Below are positions 35,581 to 44,081 of a stretch of 61,185 nt of DNA, piece after piece; position 1 is the first letter of the stretch; every line of letters begins with the position of its first letter. A model generated the notes under the pieces. It was given only the letters and a program-made list of their open reading frames with translations. It searched no databases and was not told where the DNA came from. The translations under genes were made by a program, and so were the position numbers. The stretch is from an uncultured Clostridia bacterium. GTDB lineage: Bacteria; Bacillota; Clostridia; Christensenellales; CAG-138. Location: NCBI GenBank assembly GCA_947168565.1, contig CAMVMM010000014.1, positions 1-61,185 on the forward strand, read 5' to 3'.

Positions 35581-37059
35581 ATGCTGAATGTGTCCACAAG
35601 CGAGCTGATGCGGGAAGTAGACCGCCACATGACGGAGGATATAGGCATCCCTTCCGCGGTGCTGATGGAAAACGCCGCCCGTGCGGTTGCGGAGGCGGTT
35701 TTAAGCTGCGGCAGAGGCGGCGAATGCGTTATTCTGATCGGCCCGGGAAACAACGGGGGCGACGGGCTTGCCGCGCTGCGCCTCCTCGCCGTGCAGGGGC
35801 GCGGGGCGGTGGGCATACTGCTTTGCGATCCGGAAAAGCTGAGGGGCGACGCGCTGCTGAATTATAAAATAGCGAAAAGGCTCGGCCTGCCGCTCACCTC
35901 CTCGCTTGAGCCCATTGAAAAGGCGGATATAATCGTGGACGCGCTTTTCGGCACGGGGCTGGACAGGGAGATAGGCGGGATTCAGCTTGAGGCGATTAAA
36001 AGGGCGAATGCTTCACGCGCATACCGCATAGCGGTGGACGTTCCCTCCGGCATAAACGGCACGAGCGGCAGAACGCTTGGCGCGGTGTTTCACGCGCATG
36101 AAACGGTGACCTTCGTGGCTCTAAAGCGCGGGCAGCTCGTTACGAGCGAGCTTGAGTGCGTTGGAAAGCTTACCTGCGTTCAGATAGGCATGACGGATGA
36201 GGCGCACAGGCTCATGCTTGAGCGGGAGCGGCTTATGGACGGCGAAGCCGTGCGCGCACTCATCGGCGAAAGAAAAAGGTATTCAAACAAGGGCTCGAAC
36301 GGCAGGGCGCTGCTCATTGTGGGCAGCGAGGGCATGCCGGGCGCGGCGGTGATGGCGGCCGCCGCCTGCGTGCGCACGGGAGCTGGGCTCACCACCGCAT
36401 TCGTGCCGAAAAGCATATTTCCCGCCTTCGCCGCGCTGCCGGAGGCGATGCTTGCACCTTCGGATGAAAGCCCGATAGACGAAAAGCTTTCGGCCGCGGG
36501 CGCGGTGTGCATAGGCTGCGGCATTGGAAACGCCGAAAAAAACCGCGAACTGCTTGAAAAGGCGCTGCTCTGCGGCAAAAAAGCGGTTATAGATGCGGAC
36601 GCGCTGAATCTTATCTCGCGGGAGCGGGAGCTTTTGCCGCTTTTGAATGAAAACCACGTTATCACGCCGCATCCGGGAGAAATGGCGCGGCTCATGGAAT
36701 GCGATATTTCAACCGTGACGAACGATATGCACGGCGCGGCGCTCGGCTTTGCAAAGGCGCACGGCTGCACGGTGCTGCTGAAAAACGCCGTCAGCGTCAT
36801 CGCCTCGGCGGACGGAAGGGTGCGGTACAATGCCTCCGGCAACACGGGGCTTGCCAAGGGCGGCAGCGGGGACTGCCTGAGCGGGATCGTTACCGCGCTG
36901 CTCGCGCAGGGGCTTGCGCCGTTTGACGCGGCCTGCTGCGGCGCGTATCTGCTGGGGTGCGCTGCGGATGAAGCGATGGATATACTTATTACGCGCATGC
37001 TCACGGCGTCGGATATTTGCTCCGCGCTCGAAAAAATGCGTATTTTCAGTGATATTTAA
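35581..37059 (+). CDS. nnr: Bifunctional NAD(P)H-hydrate repair enzyme
   Basis: Repairs hydrated NAD(P)H. The N-terminal half is the YjeF epimerase (ENAARAVAEAV, GPGNNGGDGLAALRLL). The C-terminal half is the ADP/ATP-dependent dehydratase with VITPHPGEMARL and NTGLAKGGSGDCLSGIV (catalytic Asp). 492 aa is the standard fused length. GGAGCGAACC precedes the ATG. Part of the plus-strand run recX to coaD. Confidence 0.96.
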   Translation: MLNVSTSELMREVDRHMTEDIGIPSAVLMENAARAVAEAVLSCGRGGECVILIGPGNNGGDGLAALRLLAVQGRGAVGILLCDPEKLRGDALLNYKIAKRLGLPLTSSLEPIEKADIIVDALFGTGLDREIGGIQLEAIKRANASRAYRIAVDVPSGINGTSGRTLGAVFHAHETVTFVALKRGQLVTSELECVGKLTCVQIGMTDEAHRLMLERERLMDGEAVRALIGERKRYSNKGSNGRALLIVGSEGMPGAAVMAAAACVRTGAGLTTAFVPKSIFPAFAALPEAMLAPSDESPIDEKLSAAGAVCIGCGIGNAEKNRELLEKALLCGKKAVIDADALNLISRERELLPLLNENHVITPHPGEMARLMECDISTVTNDMHGAALGFAKAHGCTVLLKNAVSVIASADGRVRYNASGNTGLAKGGSGDCLSGIVTALLAQGLAPFDAACCGAYLLGCAADEAMDILITRMLTASDICSALEKMRIFSDI

Positions 37060-37084
37060 TACTACATACTTCAAGGAGTAAACC

Positions 37085-38254
37085 ATGCTTATTCTTAAAA
37101 ACGGCTTCGTTTGCCCCGTCGTTGGGGATAGCTTCACGGGCGATATTGCCATCGAGGGCGGCAGAATAGCGGCGCTCGGAGAGAGAATTGAAAATATGTA
37201 TCCGGATGCCGAAATTCTGGATATTTCCGGCCGCACGGCGGTGCCCGGCTTTATAGACGCGCACTGTCACGTGGGCATGTGGGAGGACGGCATGGGCGTT
37301 GAGGGCTCGGACGGAAACGATTACTATTCCCCGGTCACGCCGGAGCTTCGCGCCATAGACGGCATAAACCCGCACGACCGCTGCTTTGCGGAGGCAAGGC
37401 AGGGCGGCGTTACCACGGTGGTGACGGGCCCCGGCAGCGCGAACGTGATCGGCGGCCGGTTTGCGGCGCTCAAAACCTGCGACGGCGAGATAGAGGACAA
37501 GCTGCTTAAATTCCCGCTTGCCATGAAGGCGGCGCTCGGCGAGAACCCCAAGCGCGTTTTCACCGGTCAAAAAACCTTTTACACGCGCATGGCGGTGGCG
37601 GCGCATCTTCGCAGGGCGCTCACGGACGCGCGCGATTACGATGAAAAAATCAGGCGGGCGGGGGACGATCCCGAAAAGCTGCCCAAGCGCGATCATTCGC
37701 TGGAGGCGCTGCTGCCCGTGATCCGCCGCGAGCTGCCGCTCAAGATCCATGCCCACAGGATAGACGATATAAGAACAGCCATTCGCATCGCCCGTGAATT
37801 CAATATCCGCTTCACGCTGGATCATTTTACCGAGGGCTATATGTTTGCCTCATCGCTCAAAAAGGATATAGACGAGCTTGGCGCGGGCGTGATAGTTGGC
37901 CCGTATATGAGCGACCGCAGCAAGATTGAGCTGAAAAACGGCAGCATGAGGGCGCCCGCTGTGCTTGCGGAAAACGGCGTGAGCTTTGCGATAATGACCG
38001 ATCATCCCGTGATACCCATACAGTATCTTTCCGTTTGCGCCGCCCTTGCCATAAGGGAGGGGCTTTCGGAGGAGGAGGCGCTTCGCGCACTCACCATAAA
38101 CCCCGCCCGCATCACGGGGCTGGACGGGCGCATAGGCTCCATTGAGGTCGGCAAGGACGCCGATATAGCCGTGTTCGGCGGAAACCCCTTCGATTTCCGC
38201 TCCCGCTGCGTGCTGACCCTTATAAACGGCGAGATAGCGCACAGCGAGCTTTGA
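37085..38254 (+). CDS. Amidohydrolase family protein
   Basis: 389 aa TIM-barrel metal hydrolase. PGFIDAHCHVGMWEDG carries the first two metal His, TLDHFTEGY a later His and TDHPVIPIQYLS the catalytic Asp. The C-terminal DGRIGSIEVGKDADIAVFGG is the common family ending. It resembles the imidazolonepropionase-like/atrazine-chlorohydrolase-like subgroup; substrate cannot be named. AAGGAG upstream. It sits 25 bases after nnr. Confidence 0.9.
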   Translation: MLILKNGFVCPVVGDSFTGDIAIEGGRIAALGERIENMYPDAEILDISGRTAVPGFIDAHCHVGMWEDGMGVEGSDGNDYYSPVTPELRAIDGINPHDRCFAEARQGGVTTVVTGPGSANVIGGRFAALKTCDGEIEDKLLKFPLAMKAALGENPKRVFTGQKTFYTRMAVAAHLRRALTDARDYDEKIRRAGDDPEKLPKRDHSLEALLPVIRRELPLKIHAHRIDDIRTAIRIAREFNIRFTLDHFTEGYMFASSLKKDIDELGAGVIVGPYMSDRSKIELKNGSMRAPAVLAENGVSFAIMTDHPVIPIQYLSVCAALAIREGLSEEEALRALTINPARITGLDGRIGSIEVGKDADIAVFGGNPFDFRSRCVLTLINGEIAHSEL

Positions 38255-38299
38255 GCATAATTCGGGCAATACTTATTCAACAAGGTCAAGGTAATATTT

Positions 38300-38962
38300 A
38301 TGGACGTGATAAAGCGGATGCGGCAAACTGCGGAGCAAACGGCGGAGCAAGAGGCGGCGCAAACTGCGGATAAAAAGGCGGCGCTTCGGAAGGAACTTCG
38401 CGCACTTCGGCGCGCGCTCGATGCGGCGGAGGCGGAAAAAGCCTCGAAGGCCGTTTGCAAAAAGCTTACCGCGCTTGAGGTGTTTAATAGCGCGGAGCTT
38501 ATCCTTGCATATATGGCGGCGAAAAACGAGCTGGACGTTTCATACGCCGCTTCCGAGGCGCGAAGGCTCGGCAAGCGCGTTGCGTTTCCCCTCTGCGTGG
38601 AAAACGGCGGGCTGCGCCTTTTCGTGCCGCAGGATGAGCAAGCCTTCAGGGTCGGGAGCTACGGCATACTTGAGCCCGATCCCGAAAGGTCCTCCGAGGT
38701 GTTTGCAGAAATGCTCGATCTTATTATCGTTCCCGCCGTTGCCTTCAGCAGCGGCCTTCAAAGGCTCGGTCAGGGCGGCGGCTACTACGACCGCCTGCTT
38801 GAAAAAACGCACGCCTTCACCGTTGGCGTTGGGTACGATTTTCAGCTTGTGGAGGATATTCCCGTTGAAAAGCACGACGTGGCGCTTGAATGCGTGCTGC
38901 TGCCAACGCACGAGTTTTTCAAAGCTGCGCGGGGCGGGCAGGAATTAACGGAAAAATCATAA
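38300..38962 (+). CDS. 5-formyltetrahydrofolate cyclo-ligase
   Basis: Converts 5-formyl-THF to 5,10-methenyl-THF with ATP. KKAALRKELRALRRAL at the N-terminus, PQDEQAFRVGSYGILEPD, and the ATP-binding loop LGQGGGYYDRLLE are diagnostic. 220 aa with a Gln/Ala/Thr-rich stretch of ~25 residues added at the start. Part of the recX-coaD run. Confidence 0.94.
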   Translation: MDVIKRMRQTAEQTAEQEAAQTADKKAALRKELRALRRALDAAEAEKASKAVCKKLTALEVFNSAELILAYMAAKNELDVSYAASEARRLGKRVAFPLCVENGGLRLFVPQDEQAFRVGSYGILEPDPERSSEVFAEMLDLIIVPAVAFSSGLQRLGQGGGYYDRLLEKTHAFTVGVGYDFQLVEDIPVEKHDVALECVLLPTHEFFKAARGGQELTEKS

Positions 38963-39037
38963 TATATGCCCGCTTTGCTCTTGAAAGCGGGCTCAAGCGG
39001 TGGTAATATAATATAAATGGTCTCGGAGGGCGAAGGG

Positions 39038-39634
39038 TTGCGGATAATCGCGGGAAGCGCCAAAGGCAGAAATATCGAAGCGCCCAAGGGGCGCGACACA
39101 AGGCCCACGCTCGATCGGGTGCGCGAAGCAATATTCGGCATGATACAGTTCGACGTGGAGGATGCCGCCGTGCTCGACCTTTTCGCGGGGAGCGGCGCGC
39201 TCGGGCTGGAGGCGCTCTCAAGGGGCGCAAGCGAGGCCGTGTTTTGCGATTGCGACAGGCAGGCCTGCGCCGCGGTGCAGAAAAACCTTGCCGCGCTCGG
39301 CTTTTCGGAAAGGGCGCAGGTGCATTTTTCGGATTGCTTTTCGCTCCTTGAAAGGCTCTCCTTCGCCGAAAAAAGGTTTTCGCTCGTGCTAATAGATCCG
39401 CCGTATCAATCGGGCCTGTATGAAAAAACTCTCGAAGCGCTTGTGAAGGCGGGCATACTTGAGGATGGCTGCATAGTGATAGCGGAGCATCCGAAAAGAA
39501 TGAGCCTTGATGCGGATGAAGGGCATTTTTCCAAGGGAAAGCCGCACTCCTACGGCGATGTTGCCGTAACAAAGCTTGTGTATTCGGCGGCGGGTACGCG
39601 CCCGGATAGGCCCGGGCCTGCCGACGCCGAATGA
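39038..39634 (+). CDS. rsmD: 16S rRNA (guanine966-N2)-methyltransferase
   Basis: Methylates G966 of 16S rRNA. LRIIAGSAKGRNIEAPKG is the classical start, LDLFAGSGALGLEALSRGA is motif I and LIDPPYQ is the catalytic NPPY-type motif IV. I use TTG at 39038, which has GGAGGG seven bases upstream and places the canonical RIIAG at residue 2. The ATG at 39017 lacks a site. Gives 198 aa. rsmD-coaD is a very common pair. Confidence 0.95.
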   Translation: MRIIAGSAKGRNIEAPKGRDTRPTLDRVREAIFGMIQFDVEDAAVLDLFAGSGALGLEALSRGASEAVFCDCDRQACAAVQKNLAALGFSERAQVHFSDCFSLLERLSFAEKRFSLVLIDPPYQSGLYEKTLEALVKAGILEDGCIVIAEHPKRMSLDADEGHFSKGKPHSYGDVAVTKLVYSAAGTRPDRPGPADAE

Positions 39635-39658
39635 ACTTTATTCAACACGGAGGAAGCT

Positions 39659-40147
39659 ATGCGCATTGGCGTATTTGCGGGCACTTTCGACCCGTTCACC
39701 GTAGGTCATCTGGATATAGTCAGGCGGGCCGCGCCGCATTTTGATAAGCTTATCGTCACGGTTTGCGTGAACCCGGGCAAGGGCGAGCCGATGTTCACCC
39801 TTGATGAGCGCAGGGCGCTTATAGAGGACGCGGTGCGCGGCATTGCCAATATCGAGGTCACCTTCTTTGCCGGCGTTTTGATAGAATACTGCCGCATGGC
39901 GGGCGCAGGCTGCCTTGTGCGCAGCATCAGAAGCGGGAGCGACGTGGATTACGAGCGCATGCTTGAAAGCGTGAATCTGAGGCTCGATCCCAAAATCGAA
40001 ACCTTTTTCCTGCTTTCAAAGCCGGAATTGGCGCATATCAGCTCCTCACTCGTGCGCCAGCTCATAGGGCTCGGTATTGCGATAGACGACCTTGTGCCGA
40101 ACTCGGAGCATGAGATAATAAAAAACAAAACCGCTAAATCTATTTAA
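39659..40147 (+). CDS. coaD: Phosphopantetheine adenylyltransferase
   Basis: Penultimate step of CoA synthesis. GVFAGTFDPFTVGHLDIVRRA holds the HxGH-type nucleotidyl motif (as VGH), RSIRSGSDVDYE is the pantetheine-site region, and HISSSLVRQL is the family's C-terminal ISSTxVR. 162 aa. CGGAGGAAGCT upstream. Followed 12 bases later by the coiled-coil gene. Confidence 0.97.
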   Translation: MRIGVFAGTFDPFTVGHLDIVRRAAPHFDKLIVTVCVNPGKGEPMFTLDERRALIEDAVRGIANIEVTFFAGVLIEYCRMAGAGCLVRSIRSGSDVDYERMLESVNLRLDPKIETFFLLSKPELAHISSSLVRQLIGLGIAIDDLVPNSEHEIIKNKTAKSI

Positions 40148-40159
40148 GGGGATAATAAT

Positions 40160-41011
40160 ATGGAACAGGCAGAACTCATCATTGTGGACGCGCTCGATCA
40201 GCTCATGGATTATGTGGACAACAGCCGCATACCCGTGCTGCGCTCGGGAGACCGTATGCGCATCGTGGATTCGGACGAGATCGCCGAGATGATACAGGAC
40301 ATTAAAACCCAGCTTCCGGAGGATATCCGCAGGGCAAACTCCATTCTGCTTCAGGCGGAGGGAAAGATCCGCGAGGCGGCGGAGTATGCGGACAGGCTTA
40401 CGGCCGAGGCAAACAACAATATAGAAGCGCTTAAAACCAAATCCGAGGCGGAGGCGAATTCCGTTAAATCCGAGGCGGATGCCTATTATAAGGATAAGGT
40501 CGCATCCGGCGACGATTACCTTGCCAAGAAGAAGCAGGAGGCGGACGAATACTACCGCGACTGCGTTGAAAACGCGAAGCAGGAGGCGGCGCGCATCCTT
40601 GATGAGGCGAACGAGCGGCATGAGCAGCTTGTGAGCGAGGATTCCATCGTGACGGACGCGCAGAGGCGCGCCGAGGAGCTGCGCAACAAAACCATTCTGC
40701 GCTCCAATCAGGTATACAACAACGCAAAGCGCAGCGCGGACGACGTTTTTGCAGCGCTTCTGCACTGCCTGGAGGATTATTACAACGCCATCGAGCAGGA
40801 TAGAAAAGCGCTTGACATAAAGCCGCAGGAAACGGAGATACGCCCGCAGCAGCCCGCTCAAGGCACCGCAAGGCGCGATATTCAGCAGGTGGAGGATGCG
40901 GACGAAGCCGATTACGAGCGGGAGGAGGACGACGGGCCTTCCTTCTTCGATTTCTTCAAGCGCAGGAAAAAGAAGCCGAACTACGATCAGGATGACGAGG
41001 GCGGTTATTGA
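40160..41011 (+). CDS. Coiled-coil protein linked to coaD
   Basis: 283 aa. Residues ~40-210 are a long Ala/Glu/Lys/Arg coiled coil of the kind often mislabelled V-ATPase subunit H. The C-terminus is acidic and ends in FFDFFKRRKKKPNYDQDDEG. There is no signal peptide. Similar proteins follow coaD in other Clostridia. A role in envelope or division, as for DivIVA-like proteins, is speculation. It ends the run before a strong terminator. Confidence 0.75.
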   Translation: MEQAELIIVDALDQLMDYVDNSRIPVLRSGDRMRIVDSDEIAEMIQDIKTQLPEDIRRANSILLQAEGKIREAAEYADRLTAEANNNIEALKTKSEAEANSVKSEADAYYKDKVASGDDYLAKKKQEADEYYRDCVENAKQEAARILDEANERHEQLVSEDSIVTDAQRRAEELRNKTILRSNQVYNNAKRSADDVFAALLHCLEDYYNAIEQDRKALDIKPQETEIRPQQPAQGTARRDIQQVEDADEADYEREEDDGPSFFDFFKRRKKKPNYDQDDEGGY

Positions 41012-41066
41012 GCCCGCTCCTTCGGTACAGGTCGGTAAAAAACAATAAATCATCAAATCATCAATT

Positions 41067-41109
41067 AAGCCGCTTTTCGCAAAAGCTTTTGCGCGGGGCG
41101 GCTTTTTTG
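41067..41109 (+). terminator. Terminator ending the recX-coaD run
   Basis: Outer stem AAGCCGC / GCGGCTT encloses an inner CGCAAAAGCTTTTGCG palindrome and is followed by TTTTTT. Confidence 0.85.
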
Positions 41110-41245
41110 TGCTGCCCGGCAGCATGGGCGATGATGGCGGCTTCGGAGCAAAAAAGTCGTTTGCGCAAACCCTCCGAGATCGGCGCAGAGGGATGACGTG
41201 TGCAGGCGAATAAGGGCTGATTATATATATATATCAAAGAAACCC

Positions 41246-41274
41246 TTTAAAATCACGAGCTAACAATGTATAAT
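41246..41274 (+). promoter_or_regulatory. Promoter of the first dockerin gene
   Basis: TTTAAA, 17-base spacer, TATAAT. It lies 150 bases upstream of the start codon, leaving a long leader with conserved-looking folding. Confidence 0.55.
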
Positions 41275-41290
41275 ATACTTGAATGACAAC

Positions 41291-41364
41291 CGAACCGCGG
41301 CAAGGCTGCCGTGTGAAGCGCCGATGTGCGATCGGCCTGACCGCAACGGAGCTCGAGCGGTTCG
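41291..41364 (+). promoter_or_regulatory. Structured 5' leader, three-way junction
   Basis: Perfect outer stem CGAACCGC / GCGGTTCG encloses two hairpins: CGGCA-AGGC-TGCCG (41298-41311) and GCCGAT-GTGCG-ATCGGC (41320-41336). It lies in the leader of the dockerin gene. It matches no riboswitch class I know. Confidence 0.5.
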
Positions 41365-41423
41365 TAAACTTTGCCGAGCGGACCTTTCATAAATAAGTTT
41401 TTCAGTATAAGGAGGAAAAAAGT

Positions 41424-42449
41424 ATGCGATCACTCAAAAAAACAAGGCGCGCTCTCATGTGCGCAGCGCTTGCCCTTGCGCTTGCCGCGGTGTTTGCCGC
41501 ATCGTGGGCGGGCGCCGTGCCGGCAGCGGGGGACGGCAGCCTGCTGAATGAAACCGACCGCGCCGAGCTGCTTGCCTTCTGGCAGCAGGAGGCTTACGGC
41601 GGCATGAACAACGGCGAGGCCGTGTACGATATCGCGCTTGGCGATGGCGGCTTTCTGGAGGAGCCTGCGCCGCAGTACGACGGAGGCTGCATCACGCACC
41701 TTATTCAAACGGGCTTTCTCGGCTCCGAAAGCATAATAACCTCGTTTGACTTCAATTACAGCCTTCCCGGCTGGCAGGGCGAGGCGGGGCGGGGGAATGC
41801 GCCGCGCCTTTCACCGCTGGTTACGGTCTATCCCGATCTTTACGGGCCGCTCGATCTGCACGGAAGCTCCGTGCGCTTCTTCGGTAGCCCCGTGGAGGAT
41901 CAGACCCATATCACCCGTTTGGATCTGAACGATTGCCCGAACCTTGTGAAGCTGGTTTTCTGCGGTCAATACCACTGCGCGGAGGTCACGGCGCTGAGCT
42001 GCCCCAACCTGAACTATGTGAAGCTCCTCGGCGGAGCGTATAAAGCCGTTAAGTTCCATCCGTTTTTTACGGAGAATCCCGTTGAAGCTTCCGCCTTTGG
42101 AGGCGGCTCCGTGGGCGCATGGTATCAGGCGGGCGGCGGCAGCATACAGCACGCCTCGGTTTTCGCCTATCCGGACGGGGACTGCTTCGTGGGTTGGTTT
42201 GAGGATGGGCAGCTCGTTTCAACGGAGCTTGAATACTATAATGAAGCCGGTGGAAGGCTCACCGCCTGCTTCGGCGGCGATGCGGACGGAAACGGCAGCA
42301 TAGACGTGTCGGATGCGGTAACCGTGATGCGCCGCGCAATGGCTGTTACGCAGACGGACGGAAACGATGCAATGATGGACGTGAACTCAAACGGCACGGT
42401 GGACGTTGCGGATGCGGCGCTCATTCTCAGGTTTGCGCTGGGCTTGTAA
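41424..42449 (+). CDS. Secreted dockerin type I protein
   Basis: 341 aa with an N-terminal signal peptide (RRALMCAALALALAAVFAAS), a ~250 aa extracellular region without known motifs, and a C-terminal dockerin. The two calcium-binding repeats are GDADGNGSIDVSDAVTVMRR and DVNSNGTVDVADAALILRFA. Dockerins plug into cohesins, so the protein may belong to a cell-surface complex. No cohesin is in the window. GGAGGA precedes the ATG. Confidence 0.88.
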   Translation: MRSLKKTRRALMCAALALALAAVFAASWAGAVPAAGDGSLLNETDRAELLAFWQQEAYGGMNNGEAVYDIALGDGGFLEEPAPQYDGGCITHLIQTGFLGSESIITSFDFNYSLPGWQGEAGRGNAPRLSPLVTVYPDLYGPLDLHGSSVRFFGSPVEDQTHITRLDLNDCPNLVKLVFCGQYHCAEVTALSCPNLNYVKLLGGAYKAVKFHPFFTENPVEASAFGGGSVGAWYQAGGGSIQHASVFAYPDGDCFVGWFEDGQLVSTELEYYNEAGGRLTACFGGDADGNGSIDVSDAVTVMRRAMAVTQTDGNDAMMDVNSNGTVDVADAALILRFALGL

Positions 42450-42507
42450 CGCCCGCGCGAAGCAAGGCCGGTATTATAAAGGATAGTATTATATGAGATA
42501 AGCTTTT

Positions 42508-42549
42508 TTGAGCCGGACGGTTTGCGCCGCCCGGCTCAAGGGCTTTTTT
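42508..42549 (+). terminator. Terminator after the first dockerin gene
   Basis: TTGAGCCGG / CCGGCTCAA, extended by further pairs, followed by GGGCTTTTTT. Confidence 0.85.
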
Positions 42550-42614
42550 ATCCGCAGCTTTTTCGGAAGCGGCGGGCGGGAGGAGCGTGCCGCGCTCAAA
42601 AACTGCTTTGGGCG

Positions 42615-42706
42615 ATTGCGCGAAAGCGAAAAATGTGGCAGAATCAATAATAATAAAAATCAAGGAGGCAGTTAAGAAAAAAAGCTTTCGCATACTTATG
42701 AGCCTC
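42615..42706 (+). pseudogene. Truncated copy of the dockerin gene start at 55527
   Basis: Nearly identical to 55468-55557 across the 5' flank, the AAGGAGG site and the first codons: both encode KKSFRILMSL. The start ATG is replaced by AAG at 42674-42676. Downstream the similarity ends and frames break. It is a duplication remnant, not an active gene. Confidence 0.8.
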
Positions 42707-42932
42707 TCGCTCCCCGCATTCGTTATTATATTACGCAGAACAGAAAAGGGAATTACTAAAAAGCGAAAGCGTTACACCCCGAACGATATTGATACTATGT
42801 GTAGAGCGGCGGCGGAAGGGCGGCGGATGCAGGCGGGGAGGAAATGCGAAAGATGAGTAAAGCAAATGAAAAAGCGGCGAACCGAAAGGAGTGCGCCGCT
42901 AAAAAAGGAAATACGGTCAGACGGGATGAAGC

Positions 42933-44039
42933 TTAAACCGCCTCGCCGCCTATATAAACCGCGCGAACGTTCAGCGCGGCGTCGAGAATCACGAAATCGG
43001 CGGCAAGACCCGTTTCAAGCGAGCCGATGCGCTTCTCCATGCCTATCACCTTCGCGGGAGCATAGGTGGAGGCAAGTACTGCAGATTCAAGAGGAACGCC
43101 GAAACCCACCGCGCGGCGAAGCCCATCCATAAGATGAATGGAGCTGCCCGCAAGCGTGTCGGTGCCGGTAAGGGTCGCCTTGCCGTTCTTCATCGTGATG
43201 GGCTGCCCGCCAAGCTCGTATTCGCCGTCCGGCATTCCGGCGCAGCGCAGCGAATCGGAGATAAGCACGAGCTTTTCACCGAAAAGCCTGTGAACAAGGC
43301 GCACCACGGCGGGGTGGATGTGCAGCCCGTCGGTGATAAGCTCCACCGTGGCGCCCCGGTCCATCGCCGCCGCAGCCACGCCGGGCTCGCGGTGCGCAAG
43401 CGGGGGCATGGCGTTGAAAAGATGCGTGGTGTGGCTCGCACCCTCCGAAAAGGCGGCGCAGGCGGTATCGTAGGAAGCGGTGGTATGCCCTATGGAAACG
43501 GTGCAGAGCCTTGAAACCTCGCGGATGAACTCCATGGCGTTCGGCTCCTCGGGCGCAACGGTCACAAGGCGCACCATGCCGCCCGAAGCGTCGTTCAGCC
43601 TTTTGAAAAGCTCCGCGTCGGGAATATGAAGATTATCCGGATTCTGCGCGCCGCATTTTTTCAGGCTCAAAAACGGCCCCTCAAGGTTGATGCCCGCGAT
43701 TCTTGCGCCGCCGCGGGGGCGGGTAAAACCGCGTATCGCCCGCATCGCGCAGGTAAGCTCCGGCTCCTTGAGCGTCATAGTGGTGGGGCACCAGGAGGTA
43801 ACGCCTCCTTCCGCATAATAGCGGGCCATTTTGATAAGCCCCTCGGGTTTGCCGTCGCTCGCGTCCTCCCCGAGCGCGGCATGGGTGTGGATATCCACAA
43901 GGCCGGGGATTATGAAGCAGCCCTTTGCGTCAATGCCGCCCGAAACGCCCTCGCCAACGGAGATGAGCTTATCCTCAAACTCTATTCCGCCGCTTATGAA
44001 CCTGCCGTTTGAAAAAACCCTTGCGTTGGAAAATTTCAT
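42933..44039 (-). CDS. nagA: N-acetylglucosamine-6-phosphate deacetylase
   Basis: Removes acetate from GlcNAc-6-P. 368 aa. Metal ligands in GLVDIHTHAALGEDASDG, the GINLEGPFLS motif, SIGHTTASYD, ASHTTHLFNAM and LISDSLRCAGM are all present. It feeds NagB encoded at 54648 in the same locus. 42 bases downstream of the ROK gene, so nagA and ROK form a minus-strand unit divergent from the epimerase gene. Confidence 0.96.
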   Translation of the reverse strand: MKFSNARVFSNGRFISGGIEFEDKLISVGEGVSGGIDAKGCFIIPGLVDIHTHAALGEDASDGKPEGLIKMARYYAEGGVTSWCPTTMTLKEPELTCAMRAIRGFTRPRGGARIAGINLEGPFLSLKKCGAQNPDNLHIPDAELFKRLNDASGGMVRLVTVAPEEPNAMEFIREVSRLCTVSIGHTTASYDTACAAFSEGASHTTHLFNAMPPLAHREPGVAAAAMDRGATVELITDGLHIHPAVVRLVHRLFGEKLVLISDSLRCAGMPDGEYELGGQPITMKNGKATLTGTDTLAGSSIHLMDGLRRAVGFGVPLESAVLASTYAPAKVIGMEKRIGSLETGLAADFVILDAALNVRAVYIGGEAV

Positions 44040-44081
44040 TTTATATTCTCCAAATTATAAATTGCACATTGTAAATTGAAC

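Noticed and set aside
42587-42856. Small protein-coding frame of 89 codons
   Set aside because: It runs through a copied ribosome site and a destroyed start codon; better explained as a pseudogene fragment.
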